Counted from the stretch's first letter, positions 1-7,104 are shown. The stretch: DNA of 8,349 nt from Spirochaetales bacterium (GCA_018644745.1 JABGPX010000562.1:1-8349), one strand, 5' to 3'. The notes: generated from the letters alone by a model not told the origin. Translations and numbers: made by a program.

Positions 1-312
1 CATCTGCAGATTCAAACCGCCGACCCATGGAACGAACTAAGCATGATACAAAATGCCGGTGAGATTTTGCTTGGTCCGAATATTCCATTTTCTGTGGCAA
101 ATTACGCTGCCGGACCAAATGCGGTACTTCCGACAGGCGGCAAAGCTAAAACATGGTCCCCGGTGTCAGTTCGCGATTTCATGAAGTACTCCTCGGTGGT
201 ATATTCCACGGCCCAGGGGCTTGAACGCATCGGCCCGGCGGTCGCGGTTCTCTCTGAATATGAAGGCTTTCCCGCACATGCGGGTGCCATAAATCGCAGA
301 CAAGGCGAGTAA
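1..312 (+). CDS. hisD: Histidinol dehydrogenase, C-terminal part (5' end outside window)
   Basis: This is the last 103 codons of a histidinol dehydrogenase, the NAD-dependent enzyme that oxidises L-histidinol to L-histidine in two steps in the cytoplasm. The reading frame is open from base 1 and ends with TAA at 310-312. The visible part begins at the family motif PEHL (His at 1-3, followed by LQIQT). It continues with the block NYAAGPNAVLPTGG (100-141), the SVRDFMK block and the C-terminal E-x4-H motif (Glu at 262-264, His at 277-279). In E. coli HisD these regions hold the catalytic His327, zinc ligands Asp360 and His419, and Glu414. The zinc-ligand Asp of the GDYASGTNH block is Asn here, and the His of that block is Ala, so this may be a divergent HisD subfamily or a HisD-like dehydrogenase. 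Context with hisC supports histidine biosynthesis. The stop lies 5 nt before the next gene, suggesting co-transcription. Confidence 0.9.
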   Translation, partial: HLQIQTADPWNELSMIQNAGEILLGPNIPFSVANYAAGPNAVLPTGGKAKTWSPVSVRDFMKYSSVVYSTAQGLERIGPAVAVLSEYEGFPAHAGAINRRQGE

Positions 313-317
313 CAGGA

Positions 318-1667
318 ATGAGTTTTAAAGCGGCATTCTCCTACATTGAATCATTCACCAATCTTGAAAAAAATCTGGGACCGTCGATGCGTCCCTACCG
401 TCTCGATAGAATGGCAAAACTTCTCGAGCTTTTTGATCACCCGGAAAGGAAGTTCAAGTCAATCCACGTGTCAGGTTCAAAAGGAAAAGGGTCCACTGCG
501 ATATATATCGCGTCCGCACTGACGGAGGCGGGGTTTCTAACAGGCTTATATACCTCGCCGCATGTGATCTCCTATCGGGAGCGTATCACTCTGGCCGGCA
601 AGTTCATCGATGACAAGATGCTGATTCAGGGGATAAACCGTATCAGGAAAGAGATTGAGAATTTGGATCCTCTGATGCTCCCAGGACAGGCGAGGCCGAC
701 GACTTTTGAGCTGCTGACACTTCTGGCGTATCTGACTTTCGCGGAACTCGGCTGCCAATGGGCGCTTATCGAAACCGGAATCGGCGGAAGGCTGGATGCT
801 ACCAACGTTCTCATGCCCGTTGCGACGGTTCACACCCCCGTGGAACTGGAGCACACGGAGGTTCTCGGCGAAACGTTAGAAGAGATCGCAGCGGAGAAAG
901 CGGGAATTATCAAACCGGAAATTCCGGTATATTGCGGCTATCAGCGTGAGCCGGCGGAAAAGGTCTTTCGCAAAACCGCGGCGAAACTGAACTCTCCGTT
1001 TCATTTGGTGAGCAACGAGATTACGGATATTGTCTACATTGATCAATCGAATAAATCGAAAATAGAGGTCTCGACAAAAGCCGGCGACAGGATTCAGCTT
1101 AAACCAGGAATGGCAGGGAAATTTCAAGCTGAGAATGCGGCTCTGGCATTAATAGCCTCGAATGGGGTGCTCGAGTCTCTTGGTATTGAGAAGGCAGACA
1201 GAATTGGAGCCATTCAACGCGGAATTGAGAGATCAAAGCTTCCCGGGCGGATGGAACTGCTCCGCAACTCCCCTCCCCTTCTCATTGATGCGGCCCATAC
1301 ACCATCGTCGGTGGAGAAATTGGCCGAAACATATACGGAAACCTTCGGCAAAAAAGGTATTCTCATTTTTGGATCGGTACTCGGAAAGAATCCCGAGGCG
1401 ATGGCTCGCGTATTGGCTCCCTTTTTCGAAGCTATCATCATTTCCACCCCCGGTACATTCAAGCCAAGCGATCCCCAGGAAGTATTCGAGGCGTTCGCGC
1501 GCTGCCATGATAACGTCGAACTTCACTTGAGTCCGCAGGCGGCACTCTCCAGAGCCGACGAACTTGCGAAAGATATTAAACCCATATTGGTTACTGGTTC
1601 TTTTTACATGATCTCCGAGATCAAGCTCCTCGTGGACCGCGAAAATCGCATAAAGGTGGAGGCTTAA
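318..1667 (+). CDS. folC: Bifunctional folylpolyglutamate synthase / dihydrofolate synthase
   Basis: FolC (449 aa, normal length) ligates glutamate to dihydropteroate and adds further glutamates to reduced folates, using ATP, in the cytoplasm. It has the Mur-ligase fold. Visible motifs in order: P-loop GSKGKGS (residues 53-59; usual form GTNGKGS), TTFELLTLLA (128-137), ETGIGGRLDATN (152-163), LEHTEVLGETLEEIA (177-191) and EKAGIIK (193-199), whose first Lys is the carbamylated lysine of the family. The C-terminal domain has PGRME (309-313), DAAHTP (324-329; usually GAHNP or similar) and VTGSFYMISEIK (425-436). The ATG at 318 fits the family N terminus, which starts about 50 residues before the P-loop. 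Only a weak purine-rich stretch (304-309) precedes it, so translation is probably coupled to hisD, whose stop is 5 nt upstream. The position between hisD and hisC is unusual for a folate gene. Confidence 0.95.
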   Translation: MSFKAAFSYIESFTNLEKNLGPSMRPYRLDRMAKLLELFDHPERKFKSIHVSGSKGKGSTAIYIASALTEAGFLTGLYTSPHVISYRERITLAGKFIDDKMLIQGINRIRKEIENLDPLMLPGQARPTTFELLTLLAYLTFAELGCQWALIETGIGGRLDATNVLMPVATVHTPVELEHTEVLGETLEEIAAEKAGIIKPEIPVYCGYQREPAEKVFRKTAAKLNSPFHLVSNEITDIVYIDQSNKSKIEVSTKAGDRIQLKPGMAGKFQAENAALALIASNGVLESLGIEKADRIGAIQRGIERSKLPGRMELLRNSPPLLIDAAHTPSSVEKLAETYTETFGKKGILIFGSVLGKNPEAMARVLAPFFEAIIISTPGTFKPSDPQEVFEAFARCHDNVELHLSPQAALSRADELAKDIKPILVTGSFYMISEIKLLVDRENRIKVEA

Positions 1668-1671
1668 ACAG

Positions 1672-2721
1672 ATGCTTTCCAGCAGAATGAATAACCTTAC
1701 GCCGTACAAGGCTGGCGAGCAGCCGAGGGACAAGAGCTATATAAAACTCAATACAAATGAAAACCCATATCTACCGACAGAGAGCGTGACGAAATATCTG
1801 AACAACGTCGATGTTGACAAGCTGCGGCTGTATCCTGATCCAACCATGACGGCACTTCGTGCAGAGCTCGCGGGAATCCATGGGCTGGCGCCGGAAAATA
1901 TATTCGCAGGAAACGGATCAGATGAGGTCCTTTCGTTTTGCTTCTATGCGTTTTTTGACAAAGTGATTTTTCCGGAATTTACCTATAGCTTTTACCCGGT
2001 ATATTGCGACTTCTATGGAATCCCATACCACAGAACGCCGCTGCGTGAAGATTACGGAATCGATTTAAACAAGCTCCTCAGTATGGCCGATGATGAGGCT
2101 GTTATATTCGCCAACCCGAACTCGCCCACGGGTATGTATTTGGAACCGCATGAGATTGAGGCATTTCTGAGGGATTTTCCCAAAGAGAAGATTGTTGTCG
2201 TTGATGAGGCGTATATCGATTTCGGTGGGCGGAGCTGCGTGGATCTTTTGAAGAGCTATCTCAATCTGGTGGTGGTACGCACGTTCTCAAAATGTCACAG
2301 TCTCGCTGGCCTCAGGCTCGGATACTGCATGGCTTCTCCTCAGCTGATTGAATCTCTCTTTGCGGTGAAGGATTCATTCAATTCATATCCGGTCTCCACT
2401 CTCGCCCAGGAACTAGGTTTACACGCGCTGCGGGATGCGGATGCCAACAGAGCAAATATCAATTTAATTATCGAAACCAGAGCGAAAGTCTCAAAGGAGC
2501 TTTCAGGTACCGGGTGGAGGGTACTGCCGTCAAAAGCAAACTTCGTCTTTATATCAAAGCCGGGTTTGTCCGGTGAGGACGTTTACTCGACCCTAAAAAC
2601 CAAAGGTATTCTGGTCCGGTATTTTGCATCACCCGGTTTGAATGACTTCGTACGGGTAACCATAGGCACCGGCGACCAGATGGACGCTTTCATCCATGCT
2701 GCTGCCGACCTTAAAGCCTAA
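1672..2721 (+). CDS. hisC: Histidinol-phosphate aminotransferase
   Basis: HisC (349 aa, typical length) is a PLP-dependent class I/II aminotransferase. It converts imidazole acetol phosphate and glutamate to histidinol phosphate and 2-oxoglutarate, two steps before the HisD reaction. Visible motifs: IKLNTNENPY (24-33), AGNGSDE (79-85) for the cofactor phosphate, NPNSPTG (148-154), VDEAYIDF (177-184), FSKCHSLAGLRLGY (205-218) with Lys207 as the Schiff-base lysine, and the C-terminal RVTIGT (328-333) with the substrate-carboxylate Arg. The usual SKAFGLAGLR is SKCHSLAGLR here. The ATG at 1672 is favoured because a strong Shine-Dalgarno, AAGGTGGAGG at 1653-1662, lies 9 nt upstream. It overlaps the end of folC, whose stop is 4 nt before this start, so the genes are almost certainly one transcript. 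A related aminotransferase role, for example on aromatic amino acids, is possible but less likely beside hisD. Confidence 0.94.
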   Translation: MLSSRMNNLTPYKAGEQPRDKSYIKLNTNENPYLPTESVTKYLNNVDVDKLRLYPDPTMTALRAELAGIHGLAPENIFAGNGSDEVLSFCFYAFFDKVIFPEFTYSFYPVYCDFYGIPYHRTPLREDYGIDLNKLLSMADDEAVIFANPNSPTGMYLEPHEIEAFLRDFPKEKIVVVDEAYIDFGGRSCVDLLKSYLNLVVVRTFSKCHSLAGLRLGYCMASPQLIESLFAVKDSFNSYPVSTLAQELGLHALRDADANRANINLIIETRAKVSKELSGTGWRVLPSKANFVFISKPGLSGEDVYSTLKTKGILVRYFASPGLNDFVRVTIGTGDQMDAFIHAAADLKA

Positions 2722-2728
2722 CCTCGCT

Positions 2729-4156
2729 ATGTCGCTGAATTGGAAAGAAATAGACAAGATACTTTCTGAGATCCCCCTCGAAGAAAGCCTGATTCAAAAG
2801 ATCAAGCAGCCGGACTTTACAAGCTTGGTGATCGATCTTTTTAATAAAACTGACCGATTTCCTCTTTATATATGTCTCGCACAAAACCAGACACGGCTGC
2901 ATCGCTTGACAAGAAAGGTAGAAAATACGGTGCAGCTGCAGCGATTCGCTCAAATTCTCAGATCGAGGATTAAAGGAGCCAGAATTACCGCCGCTTACCA
3001 GGTTCATGGAGACAGGATTATCAAACTTCACCTGAGCAGGGGAGACGTCGAGTCAGTCCTATGGATCAGGTTCTGGAGTAACGCCGCCAATATAATCCTC
3101 ACCGAACCGGACGGATTGATTCTGGACGCATTCTACCGCAGGCCAAAACGCGGTGAGAAAAGCGGGGGTAATTTTAATCCTGAGTCGCAACCCGATATCG
3201 GCAAAAAACTAACCTCGAGTAAGACCTATGAAGTCAGGCACCTGCCGGGCGAGGGAGACTTCAACCAACGTGTTGAAGCCTACTATTTTGACTCACACGA
3301 ATCCCGCAAACTCGAACAATTCGGCGAGCAGCTGCAAAAGGGAATAGAACGGGAAGAGGGGCGGTTACTCGCGGCGCTCGAAAAAGCGCAGCGGCACAAC
3401 TCTAACGGTGACAGGGTGGCTGACCTCCGTCGGATAGGAGATCTCTTGATGAGCAATCTCCATCTCATGACATCCGGCGCCAAATGGGTTGAGCTGGAAA
3501 ATTTCTATGATGAAAACTCAATTATAAACATTGAACTCGATCCTGCTCTTGCTCCCGAGAAAAACGCGGAGAAGTATTACCAGAAAGCAAAAAAACAGCA
3601 AAAACGCGCGGAGCTGTCGAGTCAGGAAATAGCCTCGCTGGAAAGAGAACTGGCAGACCTGCATCGGATACGGGACGCCGCGTCTGAAGAAACTGATCCG
3701 GCGGTTCTGCAAGAGCTCCTACGTGCACTGAACGCAGGGGGTAAGCAGGAGGCCAGGGACAAAGGGATTACCACGCCGGGACTTCGTTTTCACTCAGGTC
3801 CTTTTACTATCCTACTCGGCCGGACCTCGCGGGAAAATGACGAACTGCTTCGCCATCACGTCCGCGGAAATGATTATTGGCTTCACGCGCGTGATTATCC
3901 AGGATCATATGTCTTTATTCAGAGCATTCGAGGAAAAACTGTACCTCTTGAGGTGCTGATGGATGCCGGTACACTCGCCCTTCATTACAGCAAGGCAAAA
4001 TCCGGTATTCGAGGTGACCTCTATTACACCCAAGTGAAGCACCTGAAACGACCCAAAGGAGGCAAGCAAGGCCTGGTGCTGCCGACTCAGGAAAAAAACC
4101 TTACGGTGACAATCGAGGCATCAAGACTGAATAAATTGCTAGGAAAATCATTATAA
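2729..4156 (+). CDS. NFACT family protein, RqcH-like ribosome quality-control factor lacking the usual HhH region
   Basis: This is a 475-aa NFACT protein related to bacterial RqcH (Fbp/FibA family). In Bacillus RqcH binds stalled 50S subunits and recruits tRNA-Ala to add alanine tails to nascent chains. Visible layout: NFACT-N (about 1-145) with the Asp-Arg pair at D95-R96 (GDRII), matching the essential DR of Bacillus RqcH, and the NIILTE strand (121-126). Then come a helical coiled coil (about 178-225), the middle domain LLMSNLHLM..FYDEN (239-263), a second coiled coil (about 280-318) and NFACT-R (350-463) with NDYWLHARDYPGSYV, ALHYSKAK and YTQVKHLKRPKG. It is about 95 residues shorter than Bacillus RqcH, and only about 40 residues separate NFACT-N from the first coiled coil, so the helix-hairpin-helix domain seems absent. 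The ATG at 2729 fits spirochaetal homologues. An in-frame ATG at 2696 would overlap hisC. No clear Shine-Dalgarno is seen, so translation may be coupled to hisC. Confidence 0.92.
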   Translation: MSLNWKEIDKILSEIPLEESLIQKIKQPDFTSLVIDLFNKTDRFPLYICLAQNQTRLHRLTRKVENTVQLQRFAQILRSRIKGARITAAYQVHGDRIIKLHLSRGDVESVLWIRFWSNAANIILTEPDGLILDAFYRRPKRGEKSGGNFNPESQPDIGKKLTSSKTYEVRHLPGEGDFNQRVEAYYFDSHESRKLEQFGEQLQKGIEREEGRLLAALEKAQRHNSNGDRVADLRRIGDLLMSNLHLMTSGAKWVELENFYDENSIINIELDPALAPEKNAEKYYQKAKKQQKRAELSSQEIASLERELADLHRIRDAASEETDPAVLQELLRALNAGGKQEARDKGITTPGLRFHSGPFTILLGRTSRENDELLRHHVRGNDYWLHARDYPGSYVFIQSIRGKTVPLEVLMDAGTLALHYSKAKSGIRGDLYYTQVKHLKRPKGGKQGLVLPTQEKNLTVTIEASRLNKLLGKSL

Positions 4157-4180
4157 GTCGGTTTTCTACCTCTTAAAAAG

Positions 4181-4209
4181 TTGCAAAGCTTCTCCCGATA
4201 TTTCATACT
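4181..4209 (+). promoter_or_regulatory. Possible sigma70-type promoter for the MEMO-family gene
   Basis: TTGCAA (4181-4186) and CATACT (4204-4209) lie 17 nt apart in the 59-nt gap after the NFACT gene, each matching the consensus at four of six positions. Transcription would be expected to begin at about 4215-4217, which is the start codon itself, giving a leaderless mRNA. This fits the lack of a Shine-Dalgarno before that gene. The match is moderate and read-through from upstream remains possible. Confidence 0.3.
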
Positions 4210-4215
4210 TAATTT

Positions 4216-5076
4216 ATGAGCAAATTGAGCAGCACCGTGGGACCAAAAAAAATACGAGAACCTATTGTCGAAGGTATTTTCTATCCAAGCGAAGCCGCTA
4301 AACTTCAAGAGGAAGTAGACGGCCTCTTGGCGGATGCGCGAAACAATCCTCAGAAATCCAACCGGGCACGAGCAATAATTGCTCCTCACGCGGGGTATCA
4401 ATATTGTGGAAAATACTCCGCTTCCGCCTTCATCGCAGCGGAAGGCAGAGATATCGATACCGTGGTTATTATCGCTCCCGTGCACCGAGAGCCGGAAGAC
4501 TCTATTTTTCTGACCGAATCGGCTTTTTTCGCAACTCCCCTCGGAAAAACTGCGGTTCTCCAAGAGCTGAACTCTGAGTTGGAGGAATGCAGTACACGCA
4601 TTTTCAGAAACGATCTGCCCCATTTGGAGGAACACGCGATTGAAGTACAACTGCCGTTTATACAGACTCTATTCCCGAAAGCAGGGGTAATTCCTATATT
4701 GATGGGTAGGGCCACGGCGACCAATGTACGTCTACTCAGCAGAGCTCTCGAAGCGACTTTTGCAGAGAAGTATGATTCCACACTTTTTGTGGTATCTTCA
4801 AATTTATCCAGCCACACCGAAGATGCGGAAGCCGCTGATTCGATGCGCAGGCTGATCTCGCTTATCGAACGCCACGACTGCGAGGAGATTCTTTCGGCGT
4901 ATCATAAAAAAGACATAACCGCATGCGGTGCCGGCTGTATAGCTACCCTTTGCTGTCTCTCAATGCCGCCTGTTTCCATAGAATTGCTTTTAAAAACCGA
5001 TCTTCACTCAAAAACCGACGACACAGGACAGATTATCCACTACGGCGCTCTGGCGTTTTTTCCTGTCGACGGATAG
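4216..5076 (+). CDS. MEMO family protein (AmmeMemoRadiSam system protein B)
   Basis: This 286-aa protein belongs to the MEMO family, found in all domains. Human MEMO1 binds iron or copper, and the fold resembles class III non-haem-iron dioxygenases. The bacterial role is not settled, though the gene often accompanies AMMECR1 and radical SAM genes. Visible motifs: IREPIVEGIFYP (13-24), the usual N-terminal block; PHAGYQYCG (57-65) with His58; IAPVH (86-90) with His90; TPLG (107-110); EEHAIEVQLPFIQ (138-150); VVSSNLSSH (192-200); CGAG (237-240) with Cys237; and GQIIHYGALAFF (271-282). His58, His90 and Cys237 match the human ligands His49, His81 and Cys244. The usual SSDLSH motif reads SSNLSSH. 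The start is the only ATG near the conserved block and has no visible Shine-Dalgarno. Its stop is 12 nt before the AMMECR1 gene, so the two are likely co-transcribed. Confidence 0.9.
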   Translation: MSKLSSTVGPKKIREPIVEGIFYPSEAAKLQEEVDGLLADARNNPQKSNRARAIIAPHAGYQYCGKYSASAFIAAEGRDIDTVVIIAPVHREPEDSIFLTESAFFATPLGKTAVLQELNSELEECSTRIFRNDLPHLEEHAIEVQLPFIQTLFPKAGVIPILMGRATATNVRLLSRALEATFAEKYDSTLFVVSSNLSSHTEDAEAADSMRRLISLIERHDCEEILSAYHKKDITACGAGCIATLCCLSMPPVSIELLLKTDLHSKTDDTGQIIHYGALAFFPVDG

Positions 5077-5088
5077 AGGAAATTCGAA

Positions 5089-5634
5089 ATGCCCTTTGAT
5101 CTCACCGAACCTGCCCGTACCCAACTTCTCGTCTCCGCGCGAGAAGCAATAAGATCCCGGCTCGAAAGCAGAGCCCCGCTGTATCCCGGCGCTGATGAAA
5201 ATCTTAAAGCCCTCTTCGGTGCTTTCGTAACGTTACGGATCGGTTCGGAGCTGCGCGGCTGTATCGGCACCATGACCGGCTCGGAACCGCTTATCGACAC
5301 GGTAAAAGAAATGGCCGAATCGAGCGCCTTCCGCGACCCGCGTTTCCCTGCCCTCAGCGCGGATGAGCTTCCCCTATGCACAATAGAGATTTCGATCCTT
5401 ACGCCAATGAAGCAGATTGGATCAATTGAAGAGATAATTGTTGGTGAGCACGGTCTCTATATGTCAAAAGGAGATAAATCGGGGGTTCTGTTACCGCAGG
5501 TTCCAATTGAACAGGGCTGGAACAGAGACGAATTCCTGGATTATACATGCAAAAAGGCGGGTCTACCGCCGTTATCCTGGCAAAACGACAATGTTGATGT
5601 TTTTACTTTTACGGCTATAATAATCTCGGAATAG
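5089..5634 (+). CDS. AMMECR1 domain protein (AmmeMemoRadiSam system protein A)
   Basis: This 181-aa protein is a single AMMECR1 domain of normal length for bacteria and archaea. Its biochemical function is unknown. The family is named after a human gene in the AMME contiguous deletion region. Visible motifs: GAFVTL (44-49), the invariant LRGCIG (55-60), AFRDPRFPALSADEL (80-94), IEISILTP (99-106), GEHGLYM (119-125), VLLPQVPIEQGW (133-144) and KKAGLPPLSW (155-164). No signal peptide or membrane segment is seen, so it is probably cytoplasmic. The ATG at 5089 follows AGAGGA (5075-5080) with 8 nt spacing. The gene lies 12 nt after the MEMO gene, the pairing that defines the AmmeMemoRadiSam set. 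The third member, a radical SAM protein, does not follow here; the next gene is a kinase-like protein. Identification is firm from the motif series; function is not. Confidence 0.94.
   Translation: MPFDLTEPARTQLLVSAREAIRSRLESRAPLYPGADENLKALFGAFVTLRIGSELRGCIGTMTGSEPLIDTVKEMAESSAFRDPRFPALSADELPLCTIEISILTPMKQIGSIEEIIVGEHGLYMSKGDKSGVLLPQVPIEQGWNRDEFLDYTCKKAGLPPLSWQNDNVDVFTFTAIIISE
5594..5621 (+). promoter_or_regulatory. Candidate sigma70 promoter for the kinase-like gene
   Basis: TTGATG (5594-5599) and a perfect TATAAT (5616-5621) are separated by 16 nt within the last codons of the AMMECR1 gene. The expected transcription start is about 5628, leaving an untranslated leader of about 60 nt that contains the AGAGGA ribosome-binding site at 5675-5680. 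This suggests that the kinase-like gene can be transcribed on its own. The site lies inside coding sequence rich in A and T, so a chance match cannot be excluded. Confidence 0.42.
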
Positions 5635-5688
5635 TATATCTCTTAAAGAGAAAAAGAATAATTACACTGGAAACAGAGGAAACGATAT

Positions 5689-7104
5689 ATGCCGATAGAT
5701 GTAACGCCGATAAGAGACTCCCAAGTAAAACTCACTATGGATGGAACGGAATATCTCGGTATTCACATCGCCAGTGCAAAGAACAGCCACGCCGCAAAGC
5801 AGTTCAAAGACAACACTCAAAATCATGGGGTAATAGTGGGAGAATCGGAAATAGGATTCTGGGATACCCGTGGACTTATCGAGCACGACGGCGAGATTTA
5901 TCTTTACGGTCCGTTTATGGAAGGCCGTACCATGTCAGAAATTCTTGACCATGACGCGGATAACGCACTGACCTCTCTTCATCAACTGTGCCGAGCATAT
6001 CTTGCACTCAAGAAGCAGTCCTTGGAACTGCCGAGATTCCAGGCAAATGGAATCCTATTCCTTAGCAGCGGAGAACTCCTTTTCTTCCCTTCTGCGATAA
6101 TGCAGCGCATCCGCAGCACTCAGATCGAGAGCGAGCGTCTTCAGACTTTTGAGATATATAACAATGCGGAACTCGAAAACGAGGCGAGTTTATCTTTCTC
6201 CTTAGGTGTGCTATGTTACCGGCTTTTTATAGGCAAACCTCCCTTCGAGGGAGAGAGTGAAGAAGAAATACATAACAGAATGCGTGAACAGAAACTCATC
6301 GAGCCCAAACTGCTGGTTCCGGAAATAAAAGCGGGGGTATCAAAGGATGTAACCGCTTCCCTTGGAAAGAGCAAAGACGCGCCGCTCACTCTCGAAGAAT
6401 GGGAAGAGAGGCTCCGGGCATGGACCGACGACGGAATCAGCGAAGAAATAACCGTTCTCGAGAAGGAATCTCTTCTGGAGAATGGCCGCAAGCAGAGTCA
6501 AAGGACCGAATCTACATACCGAAGGAATCAATTCTTCTATTCAAATTCCCGTATTATTGTGGCAATCGGCATCGTGGTTCTGCTTGTCGGTTCGGTCGCC
6601 GGTTCTATCCTGAAGAATGTTCTCGCGCCGAGGGCGACAGCGGACATGACACCTCTCGAGGTTGTGGAACTCTTCTATACGTCCATAACGGATCTTGAGC
6701 ACATGACCATGGAAGACTGTGTAACCGACGGCGCGGGAAAACAGGAAGTTACCGAAGCAATGAACCTTTTTGTCATAACCCGGATGAGAGTCGGCCAAGA
6801 AGGAACATCTGGTCTGCTGCCTGCCGAGAAATGGATTGAAGCCGATAGACCCGATGTTGCTCCCGGATACTATATTTACGGAATCTCGGATCTCAATATA
6901 AGACAGGAAAGCGAAACCGAGTTCGTAGTTGAATATATTAAATGGCAGCAGAGCATGTCAGATTACGATTCTCCGGAAAATTACCGAGGTGGATCGGAGG
7001 CATTTAAACGGACCGATCGCGTGCTTCTGCGGCAGGACAAAGAATACTGGGCAATTTACAGCCTCGAACGCTTAGAAGAGGAATTGATAGAAACGGTCAA
7101 TTGA
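5689..7104 (+). CDS. Single-pass membrane pseudokinase with extracytoplasmic NTF2-like domain
   Basis: I recognise only a fold-level resemblance in this 471-aa protein. Residues about 1-245 resemble a Ser/Thr protein kinase. SFSLGVLCYRLFIGKPPFEG (169-188) matches the kinase subdomain IX block (D-x-x-SLGVxxYEL..G.PPF), and NAELENEAS (159-167) aligns with the APE region. ANGILFLSSGELLFFP (119-134) aligns with the catalytic and DFG segments but lacks the HRD Asp and the DFG Asp. No glycine-rich loop or convincing VAIK lysine is seen, so it is probably a pseudokinase. One membrane segment spans about 289-308 (IIVAIGIVVLLVGSVAGSIL), with basic residues before it, implying the kinase part is cytoplasmic. 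Residues about 320-465 begin TPLEVVELFYTSI and end with strands like VLLRQDKEYWAIYSLE, typical of NTF2/SnoaL-like domains. The ATG follows AGAGGA (5675-5680) with 8 nt spacing. A sensory or scaffold role is inference. Confidence 0.6.
   Translation: MPIDVTPIRDSQVKLTMDGTEYLGIHIASAKNSHAAKQFKDNTQNHGVIVGESEIGFWDTRGLIEHDGEIYLYGPFMEGRTMSEILDHDADNALTSLHQLCRAYLALKKQSLELPRFQANGILFLSSGELLFFPSAIMQRIRSTQIESERLQTFEIYNNAELENEASLSFSLGVLCYRLFIGKPPFEGESEEEIHNRMREQKLIEPKLLVPEIKAGVSKDVTASLGKSKDAPLTLEEWEERLRAWTDDGISEEITVLEKESLLENGRKQSQRTESTYRRNQFFYSNSRIIVAIGIVVLLVGSVAGSILKNVLAPRATADMTPLEVVELFYTSITDLEHMTMEDCVTDGAGKQEVTEAMNLFVITRMRVGQEGTSGLLPAEKWIEADRPDVAPGYYIYGISDLNIRQESETEFVVEYIKWQQSMSDYDSPENYRGGSEAFKRTDRVLLRQDKEYWAIYSLERLEEELIETVN

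Noticed and set aside
1233..1733. Minus-strand 166-codon ORF opposite folC
   Set aside because: It is antisense to the conserved C-terminal domain of folC, and its translation matches no family I know.
2696..2728. Upstream ATG as the NFACT start
   Set aside because: It would add 11 residues inside hisC that do not fit the family N terminus; MSLNWKEID at 2729 does.
4157..4215. Intrinsic terminator between the NFACT and MEMO genes
   Set aside because: No GC-rich inverted repeat followed by T residues could be found.
4087..4650. Minus-strand 187-codon ORF opposite the MEMO gene
   Set aside because: It is antisense to conserved MEMO motifs and to the end of the NFACT gene, with low-quality composition.
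5637..5655. TCTCTTAAAGAGA after the AMMECR1 gene as a terminator
   Set aside because: Only four or five A/T-rich pairs with a tiny loop and no T-run; it also lies in the leader of the next gene.
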